Below, piece by piece: positions 16,570 through 27,552 of a DNA stretch of 64,000 nt. Made by a program: the position numbers and the translations under genes. The DNA comes from Curtobacterium flaccumfaciens. GTDB lineage: Bacteria > Actinomycetota > Actinomycetes > Actinomycetales > Microbacteriaceae. The stretch spans positions 2,046,001 to 2,110,000 of the forward strand of contig CP121450.1 of NCBI GenBank assembly GCA_029689965.1, in the 5' to 3' direction. Position 1 is the stretch's first letter; each line of letters begins with the position of its first letter. The notes beneath the pieces were generated by a model. That model saw nothing but the letters and a program-made list of their open reading frames with translations. It had not been told where the DNA came from and did not search any database.

Positions 16570-17601
16570 ATGGCGGGCGAGCACGGGCAGCGATCCCGAC
16601 CACGTCTCGTGGACGTCGCGTCCGCCGCCCGGGTCTCGCCCGCCCTGGCATCCCGCGTGCTCCGAGGCGATGACACGGTCCGGGTCGCGGAGGACACCCG
16701 CGCCCGCGTCCGCCGTGTCGCGGACGAGCTCGGGTACGTGCCCAACGCGGCCGCACGGCACCTCCGGACCCGGCGGACGGGCTTGATCGGTGTGGTGGTC
16801 CACGACCTGAGCAGCCCGATCTACACCCAGGTGTTCGCCGGCGCCCGTGAAGCGGCCGAACGCCGTGACTACCTGACCGTGCTCGGTGACGCGGACGAAC
16901 TGCTCACCAGTCCCGCGACGTTCCGTGCCTTCGTGTCCGAGCGACGCGTCGACGGACTCGTGGTGCAGGCCGGGCACAGCACGTTCGACGCACGTGTGCC
17001 GGAGATCGCCGAGCAGATCCCGATCGTCGTCTTCAACGCGCCGGTCGATGCCACCGACGGCGGTCCGACGGCCCCGAGCGTGCCGTCCGTCTACCCCGAC
17101 GAGGTGGCCGCCGCCGAACTGCTCACGGAACACCTGCTCGCGCGCGGGCACCGCCGCATCGGGTTCGTGTCCGGGCCGGCGGACTCGGTCACGACCCGGC
17201 TCCGCCTCGACGGCGTCCACGCAGCGCTCGCCGCCGCGGGGGTGTCCACCGACGTCGTCTGCCGCTTCGGCGACTGGACGGCCATGTCGGGTCGAGCGGA
17301 GGCGGACGCGCTGCTCCTCGCTCCGGAGCCGCCGACGGCCATCGTCGCCGCGAACACCCTGATCGGTGCGGGAGCAATCGCCTCAGCAGCGGCGAACGGA
17401 CTCCGCGTCCCCGACGACGTCGCGGTCGCCGCGATCCACGATGCCTGGATCGCTGACGTGCTGGTCCCGTCGCTCACGACCGTGGCGTTGCCCCTGCGCG
17501 AGGTCGGATCGCGTGCGGTCACCCTCCTGCTCGACGGCGGCCCGGGCACGACGCTCGTCAGCGACCCCGCCCCGAGGCTCGTTCCGAGGGCATCGACCTG
17601 A
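16570..17601 (+). CDS. LacI-family transcriptional regulator
   Basis: This 343-residue regulator has an N-terminal helix-turn-helix (RLVDVASAARVSPALASRVL) and the hinge segment YVPNAAARHLRT. A periplasmic-binding-protein-like ligand domain follows (TGLIGVVVHDLSSPIYTQVF, RRIGFVSGP and VPDDVAVAAIHD). It likely represses the module from the operator at 13950-13969 and is released by the substrate or a breakdown product. The ATG at 16570 gives the normal family length. The frame is intact within the gene. Confidence 0.9.
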   Translation: MAGEHGQRSRPRLVDVASAARVSPALASRVLRGDDTVRVAEDTRARVRRVADELGYVPNAAARHLRTRRTGLIGVVVHDLSSPIYTQVFAGAREAAERRDYLTVLGDADELLTSPATFRAFVSERRVDGLVVQAGHSTFDARVPEIAEQIPIVVFNAPVDATDGGPTAPSVPSVYPDEVAAAELLTEHLLARGHRRIGFVSGPADSVTTRLRLDGVHAALAAAGVSTDVVCRFGDWTAMSGRAEADALLLAPEPPTAIVAANTLIGAGAIASAAANGLRVPDDVAVAAIHDAWIADVLVPSLTTVALPLREVGSRAVTLLLDGGPGTTLVSDPAPRLVPRAST

Positions 17602-17671
17602 CGGGTGGCGATCGCCGACCTGGAGGCGCGGTTCGGCTCGGCTCGGCCGGTCGCGTCAGTAGGGTGGTCGC

Positions 17672-18708
17672 GTGACGACCGTGCCCCCGCCGGCAGCGCC
17701 GGCACCGGAACCGATCAGCCCCGTGCAGGCCGCCGCGCTCCGCGACGGCGTCCTGCCGCCCGTCGAGCGGGTCCGGTCCGGGTCTGGACCCTCGCGGTGC
17801 CCTTCCGGTTCGGCGTGCCGGACGCGACCCTCGTCTACGTGCTCGAGGGCTCCGACGGCTCCCTCGCCCTGATCGACCCGGGCTGGGCGTCGGACGACGG
17901 ACTCGAGGCGCTCCGGGATGGGTTGACCGCGATCGGCCGGTCCCTCGAGGACGTCGGGCTCGTGGTCGTCACGCACCTGCACGCGGACCACCTCGGCGCC
18001 GCCGCCGCCGTCCGTCGCGCGACCGGTGCCCGGGTCGCGATGCACCGCCTCGAGGTCGAGGCGCTCCACCGGGAGCGCGAGGACGCCGTGGCGAACGACG
18101 CCGACATCGCGACGTGGGGGCTGCCGGATGACCTGCGCTCCGGCGTGGTCGAGGCCTGGGGGAGCGGTCGGCGCATCGGGCTCGGTCGGACCGCCGAGCC
18201 CTTCGCGGACGTGCTCCTCGAGGACGGGACCTGCTCCCCGTCGCGGGGCGCAGGCTCAGGACGCTGTGGACCCCGGGCACGCCACGGGGCACTGCTGCTT
18301 CGTCGACGAGGCCGGGGGCTCCTCTTCACCGGCGACCACGTCCTGCCCGGATCAACTCCGGGATCGGACTCGGCGGTCGGACGTCGACGAACCCGCTCGA
18401 GGACTACCTGGCCTCGCTCGGGCGCCTGGACCGGTACGCCGACCTCGAGGTGTGTCCGGTCACGAGTACCGCTTCCGGGACGTCGTCGCGCGCGCCCGGA
18501 CCCTGGTACGGCACCGCGAGGAACGGTCACGGCACGTGGCCGAGGCCCTCGACGCGCTGGCGGGTCCCACGCTCTTCGAGGTCGCGGCACGCGTGCCGTT
18601 CAGCGGCGGGATCGAGTCCATGTCGGGCTTCCTGCTGGCCAGCGCGCTGACGCAGACCGCCTACCACGCCGCACTGCTCGGCCGCGCCGGCGAGATCCGC
18701 CGGGATGA
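17672..18708 (+). CDS. Metallo-beta-lactamase-fold hydrolase, several frame breaks
   Basis: The hydrolase starts at GTG 17672 (MTTVPPPAAP). The metal motif is VVTHLHADHLGAA (HxHxDH), preceded by LALIDPGWASDDG. Later parts in other frames carry the third ligand region TPGHATGH, LLFTGDHVLPG and CPGHEYRFRD, and a helical C-terminal domain. The fold fits glyoxalase II-like or SdsA-like hydrolases; nothing indicates beta-lactam cleavage. At least four frame breaks lie near 17780, 18235, 18350 and 18455. The end at 18708 is the TGA seven bases before the convergent gene's stop and is inferred. Confidence 0.7.
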
Positions 18709-18714
18709 CCGCGG

Positions 18715-19345
18715 TCAGGCGAGGGTCGTCGCGAGGCGCTCCAGGGTCGTCTTCGCGTCGGCGACCTCGGCCGCGGCGTGGTCGGCGAGCGGTGCCAGTT
18801 CCGGCAGCCGGTCGGCGAGGGTGGCGCTCACCGTCACCGGGTAAGCTTCATCCCGAGTGCCGTGCCGAGGATGAGGTGCAGGACGGGGGAGCCGTGGTCC
18901 CAGCTTCTCCGTCGGGGTGCCGGCGTCGTAGGTCGCGCCCCGGCTGACCACGGTCACGACCGGGCGGCCGGCAAGGGGCTGCACGTCACCGGCGAGTACG
19001 CCGGGGATGTGGATGCGGTCGATCCAGGCCTTGAGCGTGGACGGCACCGTGTAGTTGTAGAGCGGCGCCCGACCACGACGACGTCGGCGGCCAGGAGCTC
19101 GTCGATGACCTCCTGCCGGAGCGCCTCGGCGTCGGCGCCACGACCTCGTCGCCCGTGCGGTCGGCCGCTGCCCAGTGCAGCGCTGACGTCTCCAGGTGCG
19201 GAAGCTGGTCCACGTGCAGGTCGCGGCGCACCACCGTGTACTCCGGGCCACGGGCGCGCCAGGCGTCGGCGAAGGCGGCGGTCAGGGCGCGCGAGCGGGA
19301 GTGGGCGAGGTCGGCCGAGGAGTCGATGTGCAGGAGCGTGGGCAT
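18715..19345 (-). CDS. FMN-dependent NADH-azoreductase (AzoR-like)
   Basis: This flavodoxin-like fold protein begins MPTLLHIDSSADLAHSRSR, the phosphate-binding start of the AzoR/NQO family. The FMN-contact strand APLYNYTVPSTLKAWIDRI and VVTVVSRGATYDAGTP follow. The enzyme reduces quinones and azo compounds with NADH. About 205 residues, normal for the family. Frame breaks near 19140, 19065 and 18900-18845 split it over all three frames, with family sequence continuing each time. It is convergent with the hydrolase gene. Confidence 0.75.
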
Positions 19346-19385
19346 GCCACCACGCTACCGATGCACGGAGGTCCGATGACGTGAA

Positions 19386-19427
19386 CGGCCCCGCCGCGCC
19401 GCTGAGGTGGGCGGCGGGGCGGGGCCG
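19386..19427 (-). terminator. Strong G+C hairpin downstream of the first surface-protein gene
   Basis: Two 17-base arms (19386-19402 and 19411-19427), matching at 16 positions around an 8-base loop. There is no T tract. It sits between the surface-protein gene (stop 19533) and the azoreductase gene on the same strand. Confidence 0.6.
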
Positions 19428-19532
19428 AGGAGGGCCTCCCATCAGCCGCGCGGGCACGCGACTGACGGGAGACGTTCGGGGAGGCGGGGACTGCACGCAC
19501 GGCGCTGCGCGCGACGGCAGACCTGCCGGGCG

Positions 19533-21166
19533 TCAGCGCTGTGCGCGACGGCGGCGCAGCGTGCGTGCGCCGATCAGGCCGACGCCGGCGAGGACGAGGC
19601 CGAGGGCCCAGGGAAGGGCACCCGTCGCATCGGTGCCGGTGTAGGCGAGGCGGCCCGCGCCGGTGTGGTGCACGGCGACGGCTGCGGGCTCGACCGGCGT
19701 GACGACGGCAGGCACCGCGGTCGGTCGGACGTCCACGGCGAAGCTCGTGCTCGGCAGTCCGGCGCCGGACACGGTCAGGGTGTGCGTCGACGCGTGCGGG
19801 AACGTGACGCTCACGACACCGAGCTCACCGAGGTCGGAGTCTGGTTCGATCACGTCCGACGCGACGTCCGAGGTGACGGTCGGCGTGAAGACGATCGGCT
19901 CGTCCGTGTCCTCGTCGAAGTCCGGGAAGATCGTGTTCCCGAAGCGGTCCACCTTGGATCCGCCGACCAGGAGGGTGCCGCCCTGCGCCACGGTCACCTG
20001 TCCGCCCTTGACGGGTTCGTCGTCGCCGAGGAGGTCCTCGGTGTAGACGTCGCCGTTCGGGTGGATGATCCACGCGCTGGTCGCGGTCCCCGCGAGCAGC
20101 GCGTCCTTGTCGACGGAGACCACCTCGATGCCGGAGGGCGCCCCGGCCTCGACGCCGATCCAGCCGTACTGGTCGCTCGTGACGTCGCCCGACGTGGTCG
20201 TCGTCGTCGCGGTGACGTCGAACGAGTAGGAGCGCTCCGCGTCGGTCAGCGTGCCGGACAGGACGCCGGTCCTCGGGTCGAACCGGACCCGGCTGGTGCC
20301 GAGGTCGGGTCGCCGTCCTCCTCGTCGAACCAGGTGATCGAGAGGGTCGGGGCGGGGGTGCTCAGGGCGCGGAAGGTGTACGAGAACGCCTCGCCGGCGG
20401 TCGCGTCGATGAACGGGTCGCTGTCGTCGTCGGAGAGCGGCTGGCCGTCCTCGTCGACGAAGACGGGAGCCACCGCGGTGTCCGTGGTGTCCCTCGCGGT
20501 CTCGCCCACGACGGAGCCCTCGAGCGTCACCGTGATGCGCTGACCGGCGAGGGCCGGCTCGATCGTGTAGGCGGCGCTCTCGGAGAGCGTCCTGCCGGCC
20601 TCGTCGGTCCAGAGGTACGAGATCTTGCTGCCGGAGGTGAAGCCCGTCGGCTCCGCGACGAGCTGCGAGCCGACGAGCAGGTCGCCCGTGATGACGACCG
20701 ACTGGACGGCGGCCAGCCGGACGGACTTCCGGGGCTGCTCGTCGTCCGTGCCGGTGGCGGGCGCGGTCGTCGCGTCGCCGGGGTGCCCGGTGCCGGGCGC
20801 CTCGGTGTCCGTACCACCGACAGTCGGGGTGCCCGCGTTCGGCTGGGGCTCGACGTCGGTGCCCCCGGTGGGTGCCTCGTCGCCGGCGTCACTGGTGACG
20901 CCGTCCGCAGCGGGTGCGCCGTCGGCAGCGCCGGAGCCGGTCGTGGTGGTGCCGTTCGACGCCGTGCCGTTCGAGGTCGTGTCGTCCGACGTCGTGCCGG
21001 CCGATCCCGTCGTCGCCGGGGCGGTGACGGTCGGGACGGTCTCCGCGATGGGCGCGGCGGACGCGGCGGTCGCGGTCATGATGCCGAGGCCGGTCGTCAG
21101 ACCGACGAGCGCGATGGTGGTGCCGGCCGCGCAGGCGCGGCGGACGGCGGAAGTGCTTCGGCGCAC
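19533..21166 (-). CDS. Cell-wall-anchored surface protein with LAYTG sortase signal
   Basis: The protein has a signal peptide (MRRSTSAVRRACAAG...ASAAP), then a long Thr/Gly/Ser/Asp-rich spacer (about 40-150). An Ig-like domain (KISYLWTDEAGRTLSESAAY) and a putative cadherin-like Ig domain (AGEAFSYTFRA ... GVLSGTLTD) follow. The C-terminus is a sorting signal: LAYTG, hydrophobic helix, RRRRAQR. LAxTG is used by class E sortases of high-G+C actinobacteria, so the protein should be linked to peptidoglycan. One frame break near 20305 splits the gene inside the second domain. It is a paralogue of the next gene in architecture. Adhesion is the likely role, inferred from domains only. Confidence 0.8.
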
Positions 21167-21318
21167 GGGTTCCCCCAGGTGGTCCAGGTCCGGTCGGGTG
21201 CCGGATCGTAAGAATCTGCCGAGAATTCTCGGCCCTGCTCGGATCGTAGAGCGGCGGGCGCGCGGGGACGAGAGCGCCGTCCGGAATGTGACCAGGGTTG
21301 GGGGTGCGTGACGGCAGA

Positions 21319-21354
21319 CTGGAGGCGCGGTGCGGTCCCGCCACGCGCCTCCAG
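21319..21354 (-). terminator. Hairpin between the two surface-protein genes
   Basis: Perfect 11-base arms CTGGAGGCGCG/CGCGCCTCCAG (21319-21329 and 21344-21354) with an imperfect inner stem. The arms have the same sequence as those of the palindrome at 33081-33118. Confidence 0.6.
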
Positions 21355-21366
21355 CCCGTCAGGTGG

Positions 21367-22672
21367 TCACCGGAGCCGTCGGCGCAGGCGCCAGGTGAGG
21401 AGACCCGCGCCGGTCGCGAGCAGCCCGAGCGCCCATCCGACCGCACCGGACTCGTCCGCACCGGTGTAGGCGAGCGTGCCGGTGTCGGTGTCGGTGCCGG
21501 TGCCGGTGCCGGTGCTGATGGTGGTCGTGTCGGTGGTGCGCACCGGAGCGGGGACGCGACGGGGCTGACGTCGAAGCGGAACCCGGTCGACAGGTTCCCG
21601 ACCGCGACCGCGACGTCGTGGGGGACGCGTGCGTGAACGTGATCTTCCAGCTGTGGTCACCCGGTACCCACTCGATCAGGTCGCCGGCCACGCTGCTGGT
21701 GACCACGGGGCGCGGATCTTCCGGGCCGTTCGGGCCGTCCGCGGCGTTGCCGGCCGCGTCCTGCCGGTAGGCGTGGATGAAGAACGAGTCTCCCTGCCGG
21801 GCGGGGATCGCGGCGACCGTCGAACCGTCCTTGAAGGACTGGATGGTGCCGTCCGCGATGACCCAGCTCAGTCCCAGCCCGGACTGGCCGGTGGCGACGT
21901 CGGCCATGACCTTCGTCGGCGTTCCGTGCGGGACCCAGATGTTCACGTACTGGACGGCGCTGTGGTGACCGTCGGTGGCCGTGACCTCGAACGGGAACAG
22001 GGCCGAGGTGGTCGGTGTGCCGCTCAGCACCCCGGTCTGCTCGTTCCACGTGACGTCACCGGGGACGCCGGACAGCGGGTTGAACAGGTACTCGAGGGGG
22101 CCGTCCCCGCCGGTGGCCCGGAAGGTGTGGGAGAACGCCTCGCCGGAAGGGGCTTCGAGCGACAGCGGCTCGTCGGGAGTCGTCGCCTCGGCCCAGGTGA
22201 TCGGTGTGACGGCTGCAGGGGTCTCGTCGTCGGCGGCCTCCGGGTCCTCGCTCGGGTCGACGGCCTGCGTGCCGGTGGAGGGGACGGCGTCGTCCGGCGC
22301 GGTCCCGTCCGCCGGTTCGGCGTCCTGTTCGGTGCCCTCGTCGTCGGCCGTCTCGTCCGTCGCCGAGTCCGATGCCGGCGTCTCGTCGACCGTCGCCTCG
22401 TCCGCGGGCGTCCCGTCGCTCGGCGTCGCGCTGGACGTCGTGATCCGACTGTCCGCGGCGGAGCTGTCCGCGGCCGGTTCGGTCGGCTGCGGTGCGGCCG
22501 TGTCGGCCCCGGTGCGGACGGAGGTCGCCGTGCCGGAGGTGCCGGTGGTGTCCGACGTGTCGGCGACGGCGGCACTGGTACCGAATCCGATCATGGTCGA
22601 GACGGCGACGAGCGCGACGGTGGCGCCGACCGCTGCGGTGCGCCGGAGTGCCGGCGGTGTGGACTGCTTCAC
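21367..22672 (-). CDS. Second cell-wall-anchored surface protein with LAYTG signal
   Basis: It starts with the signal peptide MKQSTPPALRRTAAVGATV and has a long acidic Ala/Thr/Asp/Glu-rich spacer (about 40-160). A putative Ig domain follows (PSGEAFSHTFRATGG ... TGVLSGTPTTS), then a second beta domain and a (TG/TD)n run just before LAYTG. A hydrophobic helix and a basic tail RLRRRLR close it. This is the sortase-E substrate plan of its neighbour; the spacer probably spans the wall. Frame breaks near 21625 and 21555 lie in the low-complexity part. A hairpin separates it from the downstream paralogue, so the two may be regulated separately. Confidence 0.8.
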
Positions 22673-22929
22673 GGGATCCCCTCGGATGCGTGGCGGGACG
22701 CCGGTGCGGCGTCCTCTACCGGGGAATGTCCGATGGGGACCGGTCCTGACGCCCTGTCGGTCACGGAACGGTCACGACTGGTGCGGGGTGTGCGCGGGTC
22801 AGGACCTGTGTCGCGGGTCGGGTGCTGGTCGTGGCGGAGCCGCACCGCGCCTCTCCCCACCGGCACGGCCGTCCCGCCGCTGGCGCGTCGCGCCGGAACC
22901 GGCGGCGTGGGCCCAGGTCGGCACCCGCG

Positions 22930-23833
22930 TCAGTCGCCGACCACGGCGGCGGCGCGTTCCAGGGCGTCGCGCAACGCGCGTACCGCGGGCGACGACGAGC
23001 CGGCGGTCCGGACCACGGTGAAGATGGTCCGCCGTGGGTGCTCCGGTAGCTCGACCAGCCGACACGTCGTCGTCCGACCCGTCCACATCAGGTCCGGCAT
23101 CAGGCTCACGGCGTTCCCGGACTCCACCAGGCGGATCTGCGTCTGCAGGTCGGCGGTCTCGTAGCGGACGTCGGGCTCGAAGCCCCAGCGACGGCAGACC
23201 TGCTCGGCGAAGTGCCGCGACGCCGTGCCGCGCGGCTCCATCACCCAGGGGAGCGCCTCGGCGTCCTCGATGGAGGAGACGGGCGCGAGCGCGGTGTCGA
23301 CCGGGGGCAGGGCCAGCCGGACGGCATCCGTCGTCAGGTCCTCGCGGTGCAGGCCCGGCAGTCGTGGGGCGGCGTGCGCCGGGTACTGCTCGGCGATGAC
23401 CATGTCGAAGTCGCGCACCCAGGTCTCGTGGAGCGCGGTCTCCGGCTCGCGCTGGACCATCTCGATCCGGACGTCCGGGTGCTCGGTCGCCATGGCGTGC
23501 AGAGCGTTCGGCATCAGGGCGAGCGCCGCCGACTGGAACACGGCGACCCGGACGCGGCCCTGCACCGTGGGCATGGAGTCCTCGACCAGGGACTGTGCCT
23601 GCTCGAGCACGTCGAGCACGTGACCGGCCGCCTGGACGAGCACCTCGGCCTGCGGGGTGAGCTGCAGCCGCCGTCCGGCCTTCCGGAGCAGCGGGACGCC
23701 GGCCTCGCGTTCGAGCGCGCTGAAGCTGCTGCGAGACGGCCGACGGGGTGAAGTTCACGGCCTCGGCGACGGCGGCGATCGTGCCACGGATCGAGAGCTC
23801 CCGGAGCAGGACGAGGCGGCGGACATCGAGCAC
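22930..23833 (-). CDS. LysR-type regulator divergent from putA
   Basis: The winged helix-turn-helix at the N-terminus begins LDVRRLVLLRELSIRGTI and ends at FTPSAVSQQL. The ligand domain follows (GRVRVAVFQSAALALMPNAL, AVSLMPDLMW). About 300 residues, normal for LysR. I take GTG 23833 because it begins exactly at the family start. One extra base near 23740 (AGCTTCAGC for AGCTCAGC) breaks the frame in the third helix. The divergent start lies 80 bases from putA, the usual place of a LysR regulator that controls its neighbour, possibly in response to proline. Confidence 0.85.
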
Positions 23834-23913
23834 GCTGACACTGTAGCTCTGCTGAACAGTACCCGTCACGAACCGTTGCTTCCGCTGATGGGTCGGGCGC
23901 TCCACACTGATCC

Positions 23914-26900
23914 CATGACGACCCTCCACGAGCACCCCGCCACCGACCACGACGCCCTCGCGGACCAGTCCGTCGCGCTCGTGCGCCAGTGGCTCGCCGA
24001 AGCCGAGACCTACCCGGTCGACGGCTCGGCGAAACAGCTCGCCGGGTCCTCGCCGACCCGTCCGGACTCGACTTCGCCGTCGGGTTCGTCGACGGCGTCG
24101 TCCGGCCCGAGGACCTCGGGGTCGCCGCCCGCAAACTCCGCGCGATCGCCCCCGCTGCACCCGACTTCCTGCCCGCCGCGCTCCGCGGGCTCGTCCGCCT
24201 CGGTGGCGGGATGGCGCCGGCGCTGCCCGGCGTCGTCGTGCCGATCGCGCGTCGCGTGCTCCGGAACATGGTCGGCCACCTCATCGTCGACGCGACCGAC
24301 GCCAAGCTCGGCCCCGCCATCGCGAAGATCAAGCGCGACGGCGTGCGGCTGAACGTCAACCTGCTCGGCGAGGCCGTGCTCGGCGAAGGCGAGGCAGCCC
24401 GCCGACTCGAGGGCACGCACAAACTCCTCGCCCGCGACGACGTCGACTACGTGTCGATCAAGGTCTCCTCGACGGTGCACCCGCACTCCCCGTGGGCGTT
24501 CGACCACGCGGTCGAGGACATCATCGAGAAGCTCCGGCCGCTCTTCCGCCGCGCCGCGTCGGCGTCGCCGGCCAAGTTCATCAACCTCGACATGGAGGAG
24601 TACAAGGACCTCGACCTCACCATCGCGGTCTTCACGAAGCTCCTCGACGAGCCGGAGTTCCTCGGCCTCGAAGCCGGCATCGTGCTCCAGGCGTACCTGC
24701 CCGACGCGCTCGCCGCGATGGAGCACCTGCAGGAGTGGTCCGCCGCCCGCCGTGCCCGCGGCGGTGCTGGCATCAAGGTCCGTCTGGTGAAGGGTGCGAA
24801 CCTGCCCATGGAGCAGGTCGAGGCCTCGGTGCACGGTTGGCCGCTCGCCACCTGGCACACCAAGCAGGACTCGGACACCAACTACAAGCGCGTGCTCGAC
24901 TGGGCGCTCACCCCGTCCCGCATCGAGAACGTCCGCGTCGGCGTCGCCGGCCACAACCTGTTCGACGTCGCCCACGCCTGGCTGCTCGCCGGGGAGCGCG
25001 GCGTCCGAGACGGCATCGAGTTCGAGATGCTGCTCGGCATGGCGCAGGGGCAGGCCTCGGCGGTGAAGAACACCGTCGGGTCGCTCCTGCTCTACACGCC
25101 GGTCGTGCACCCGCAGGAGTTCGACGTCGCGATCGCGTACCTGATCCGCCGCCTCGAGGAAGGGGCGTCGCAGGAGAACTTCATGTCGGCCGTGTTCTCG
25201 CTCGTCTCGTCGCCGCCGCTCTTCGCGCGGGAGGAAGAGCGGTTCCGCGCCTCGCTCGCGCCGCTGTCGGAGCCGGGCGGTCTGGACGCCCGGCCTCGCA
25301 CCGTGTGGCCGACCGCTACGCCGCCGTGCAACGCCCCGGCACCGGGCACTTCGAGAACACCCGGACACCGACCCGTCGGTGTCGTCCTTCGCGAGTGGGG
25401 AGCAGCCATCACCGCGCGGGTCGCGTCGTCGACGCTGGGGGTCGCCGCCGTCCAGGAGGCACGGGTCGACTCCGCCACGACGCTCGACTCAGCGCTCGCC
25501 CGCGTCCGGGACGCCGGTGCCGCCTGGGGGACCTGGTCCGGTGCCGCGCGCGGCGCGGTCCTGCACGCCGTCGGTGACGCGCTCGAGGCGAACCGCGCCG
25601 CCCTCGTCGAGGTGATGGCGTCCGAGACCGGCAAGACCATCGACCAGGCCGACCCCGAGGTCTCCGAGGCGATCGACTTCGCGCACTTCTACGGCTCGCT
25701 GGCCGCGTCGCTCGACGACGTCGACGGTGCGTCCTTCACGCCCGCCGCGCTGACGCTCGTCGCGCCGCCGTGGAACTTCCCCGTCGCGATCCCCGCGGGG
25801 TCGACCCTCGCGGCGCTCGCCGCCGGGTCCGCGGTCGTGCTGAAGCCCGCGCCGCCGGCCGAGCGCTGCGGCGCGGTCCTCGCATCGATCATCGACACCG
25901 CCCTCGACGCCATGGGTGCGCCGGCCGACGTGCTCGCCTTCCTGCAGGTGTCGGAGAGCGACCGCGGGCAGCAGCTCGTCGCCTCGCCGCTGGTCGACCG
26001 GGTCATCCTCACCGGGGCGTACGAGACTGCCGAGCGCTTCCGCTCGTTCCGGCCCGACCTGCCCCTGCTCGCCGAGACCTCGGGGAAGAACGCCATCATC
26101 GTCACGCCGTCGGCGGACCTCGACCTCGCCGTGAAGGACGTCGTCGCCTCGGCCTTCGGCCACGCCGGGCAGAAGTGCTCCGCGGCGTCGCTCGTCGTGC
26201 TCGTCGGCTCCGTCGCCACCTCGCGTCGCTTCCGGTCGCAGCTCGTCGACGCCGTGTCGTCGCTCACGATCGGGTACCCCACCGACCCCACCACGCAGAT
26301 GGGTCCGGTCATCGAGCCCGCGGCGGGCAAGCTGCTCGAGGGGCTGACGATGCTCGGTGCCGGTGAGTCCTGGGCGGTCGAGCCGAAGCAGCTCGACGAG
26401 TCCGGCAAGCTTTGGAGCCGGGGGTCCGACTGGGCGTCCGTCGCGGCTCGGCGTTCCACCGGACGGAGTACTTCGGTCCGATCCTCGGCGTCATGACGGC
26501 GAAGACCCTCGACGAGGCGATCGACATCGTGAACGAGGTCGACTACGGCCTGACCTCGGGTCTGCACTCCCTCGACTCCGCTGAGATCGGCACGTGGCTG
26601 TCGCGGATCGAGGCGGGCAACCTGTACGTCAACCGCGGGATCACGGGCGCGATCGTCCGGCGCCAGCCGTTCGGCGGTTGGAAGAAGTCGGCCGTGGGCG
26701 CGGGCACGAAGGCGGGCGGGCTGAACTACCTGCTCGGCCTCGGGTCGTGGTCGCGCGCCGAGGCCAGTGCCGGGTCAGCGCCGTCGTCCGCGGTGTCGGC
26801 GTTCGTGCGCGCCGCAGGTGTCTCGTCGCCGTCGCTCGACCGCGCCGTCGCCTCCGACGAGCATGCGTGGGCGACCCTGTCGGCACGGCCACCGATGTCT

Positions 26901-27496
26901 CGGCGCTGAGCGCGGAACGGAACATCGCGCGGTACCTGCCCTTCCCGGCCGTGCACGTCCGGCTGGCCCCGGTCTCGCCCGCTCCAGCGTCGCCGTCGCC
27001 GTCGGCTTCGGTTCCGTCCGGGTCGGCGTCGGCGTCGGCGTCGGCATCGGCTTCGTCCGCTTCGCCCGCGTGGTCGGCTTCGTCGGCTTCGCAGGCTTCG
27101 CCGGTGGAGGACGCGGTCGCCGACCTCGTGCGGGTCGTCGCTGCGTCCGTGCGCGCCGGGACCACGATCGACGTCTCGACCTCGTCGGCCCTGCCGTCCT
27201 CGGTCGCATCGGCCGTGCGAGCGCTGCCGAACGTCCGGTCGCTGACGCAGTCCCACTCCGACGCAGCCTTCGCCTCGGCGGTGCGGAGCGGTCCCTCCAC
27301 ACGCGTCCGACTCGTCGGCGGAGACGCCTCGGCGCTGTACACGGCGATCGGCGGACGTCCGGACGTCGCGGTCTACGGCGGCCCGGTGACCGAGGCCGGC
27401 CGCATCGAGATGCTGCCGTTCCTGCGCGAGCAGGCGGTGTCCATCACCGCGCACCGCTTCGGCACGCCGAACCACCTCACTGACGCGTTGATCTAG
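23914..27496 (+). CDS. putA: Bifunctional proline dehydrogenase / delta-1-pyrroline-5-carboxylate dehydrogenase
   Basis: This protein of about 1190 residues oxidises proline to glutamate. The FAD-dependent proline dehydrogenase barrel comes first (VSIKVSSTVHPH, KFINLDMEEYKDLDLT, RLVKGANLPMEQ). The aldehyde dehydrogenase domain follows (PPWNFPVAIPAGS, AETSGKNAIIV with the catalytic Glu, FGHAGQKCSAAS with the nucleophilic Cys, EYFGPILGVM). A C-terminal domain of about 190 residues closes the protein and carries an unusual Ser/Ala-only insert near 27010-27100. Five frame breaks (near 24050, 25295, 25360, 26430 and 26890) interrupt an otherwise normal gene; the first is a missing G in a G run. 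The LysR gene upstream probably regulates it. Confidence 0.9.
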
Positions 27497-27552
27497 CCGG
27501 CGTGGACAGGGGTCACGCGCTGATCGACGCCAAGCCGGCGGGCCCGTCCTGT

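Noticed and set aside
13981-17601. Natural MFS-LacI fusion protein
   Set aside because: Internal start codons, ordinary domain ends and stop codons one frame away indicate separate genes with missing stops.
17672-18708. Beta-lactamase resistance gene
   Set aside because: Only the general HxHxDH fold motif is present; no B1-B3 specific features and no signal peptide.
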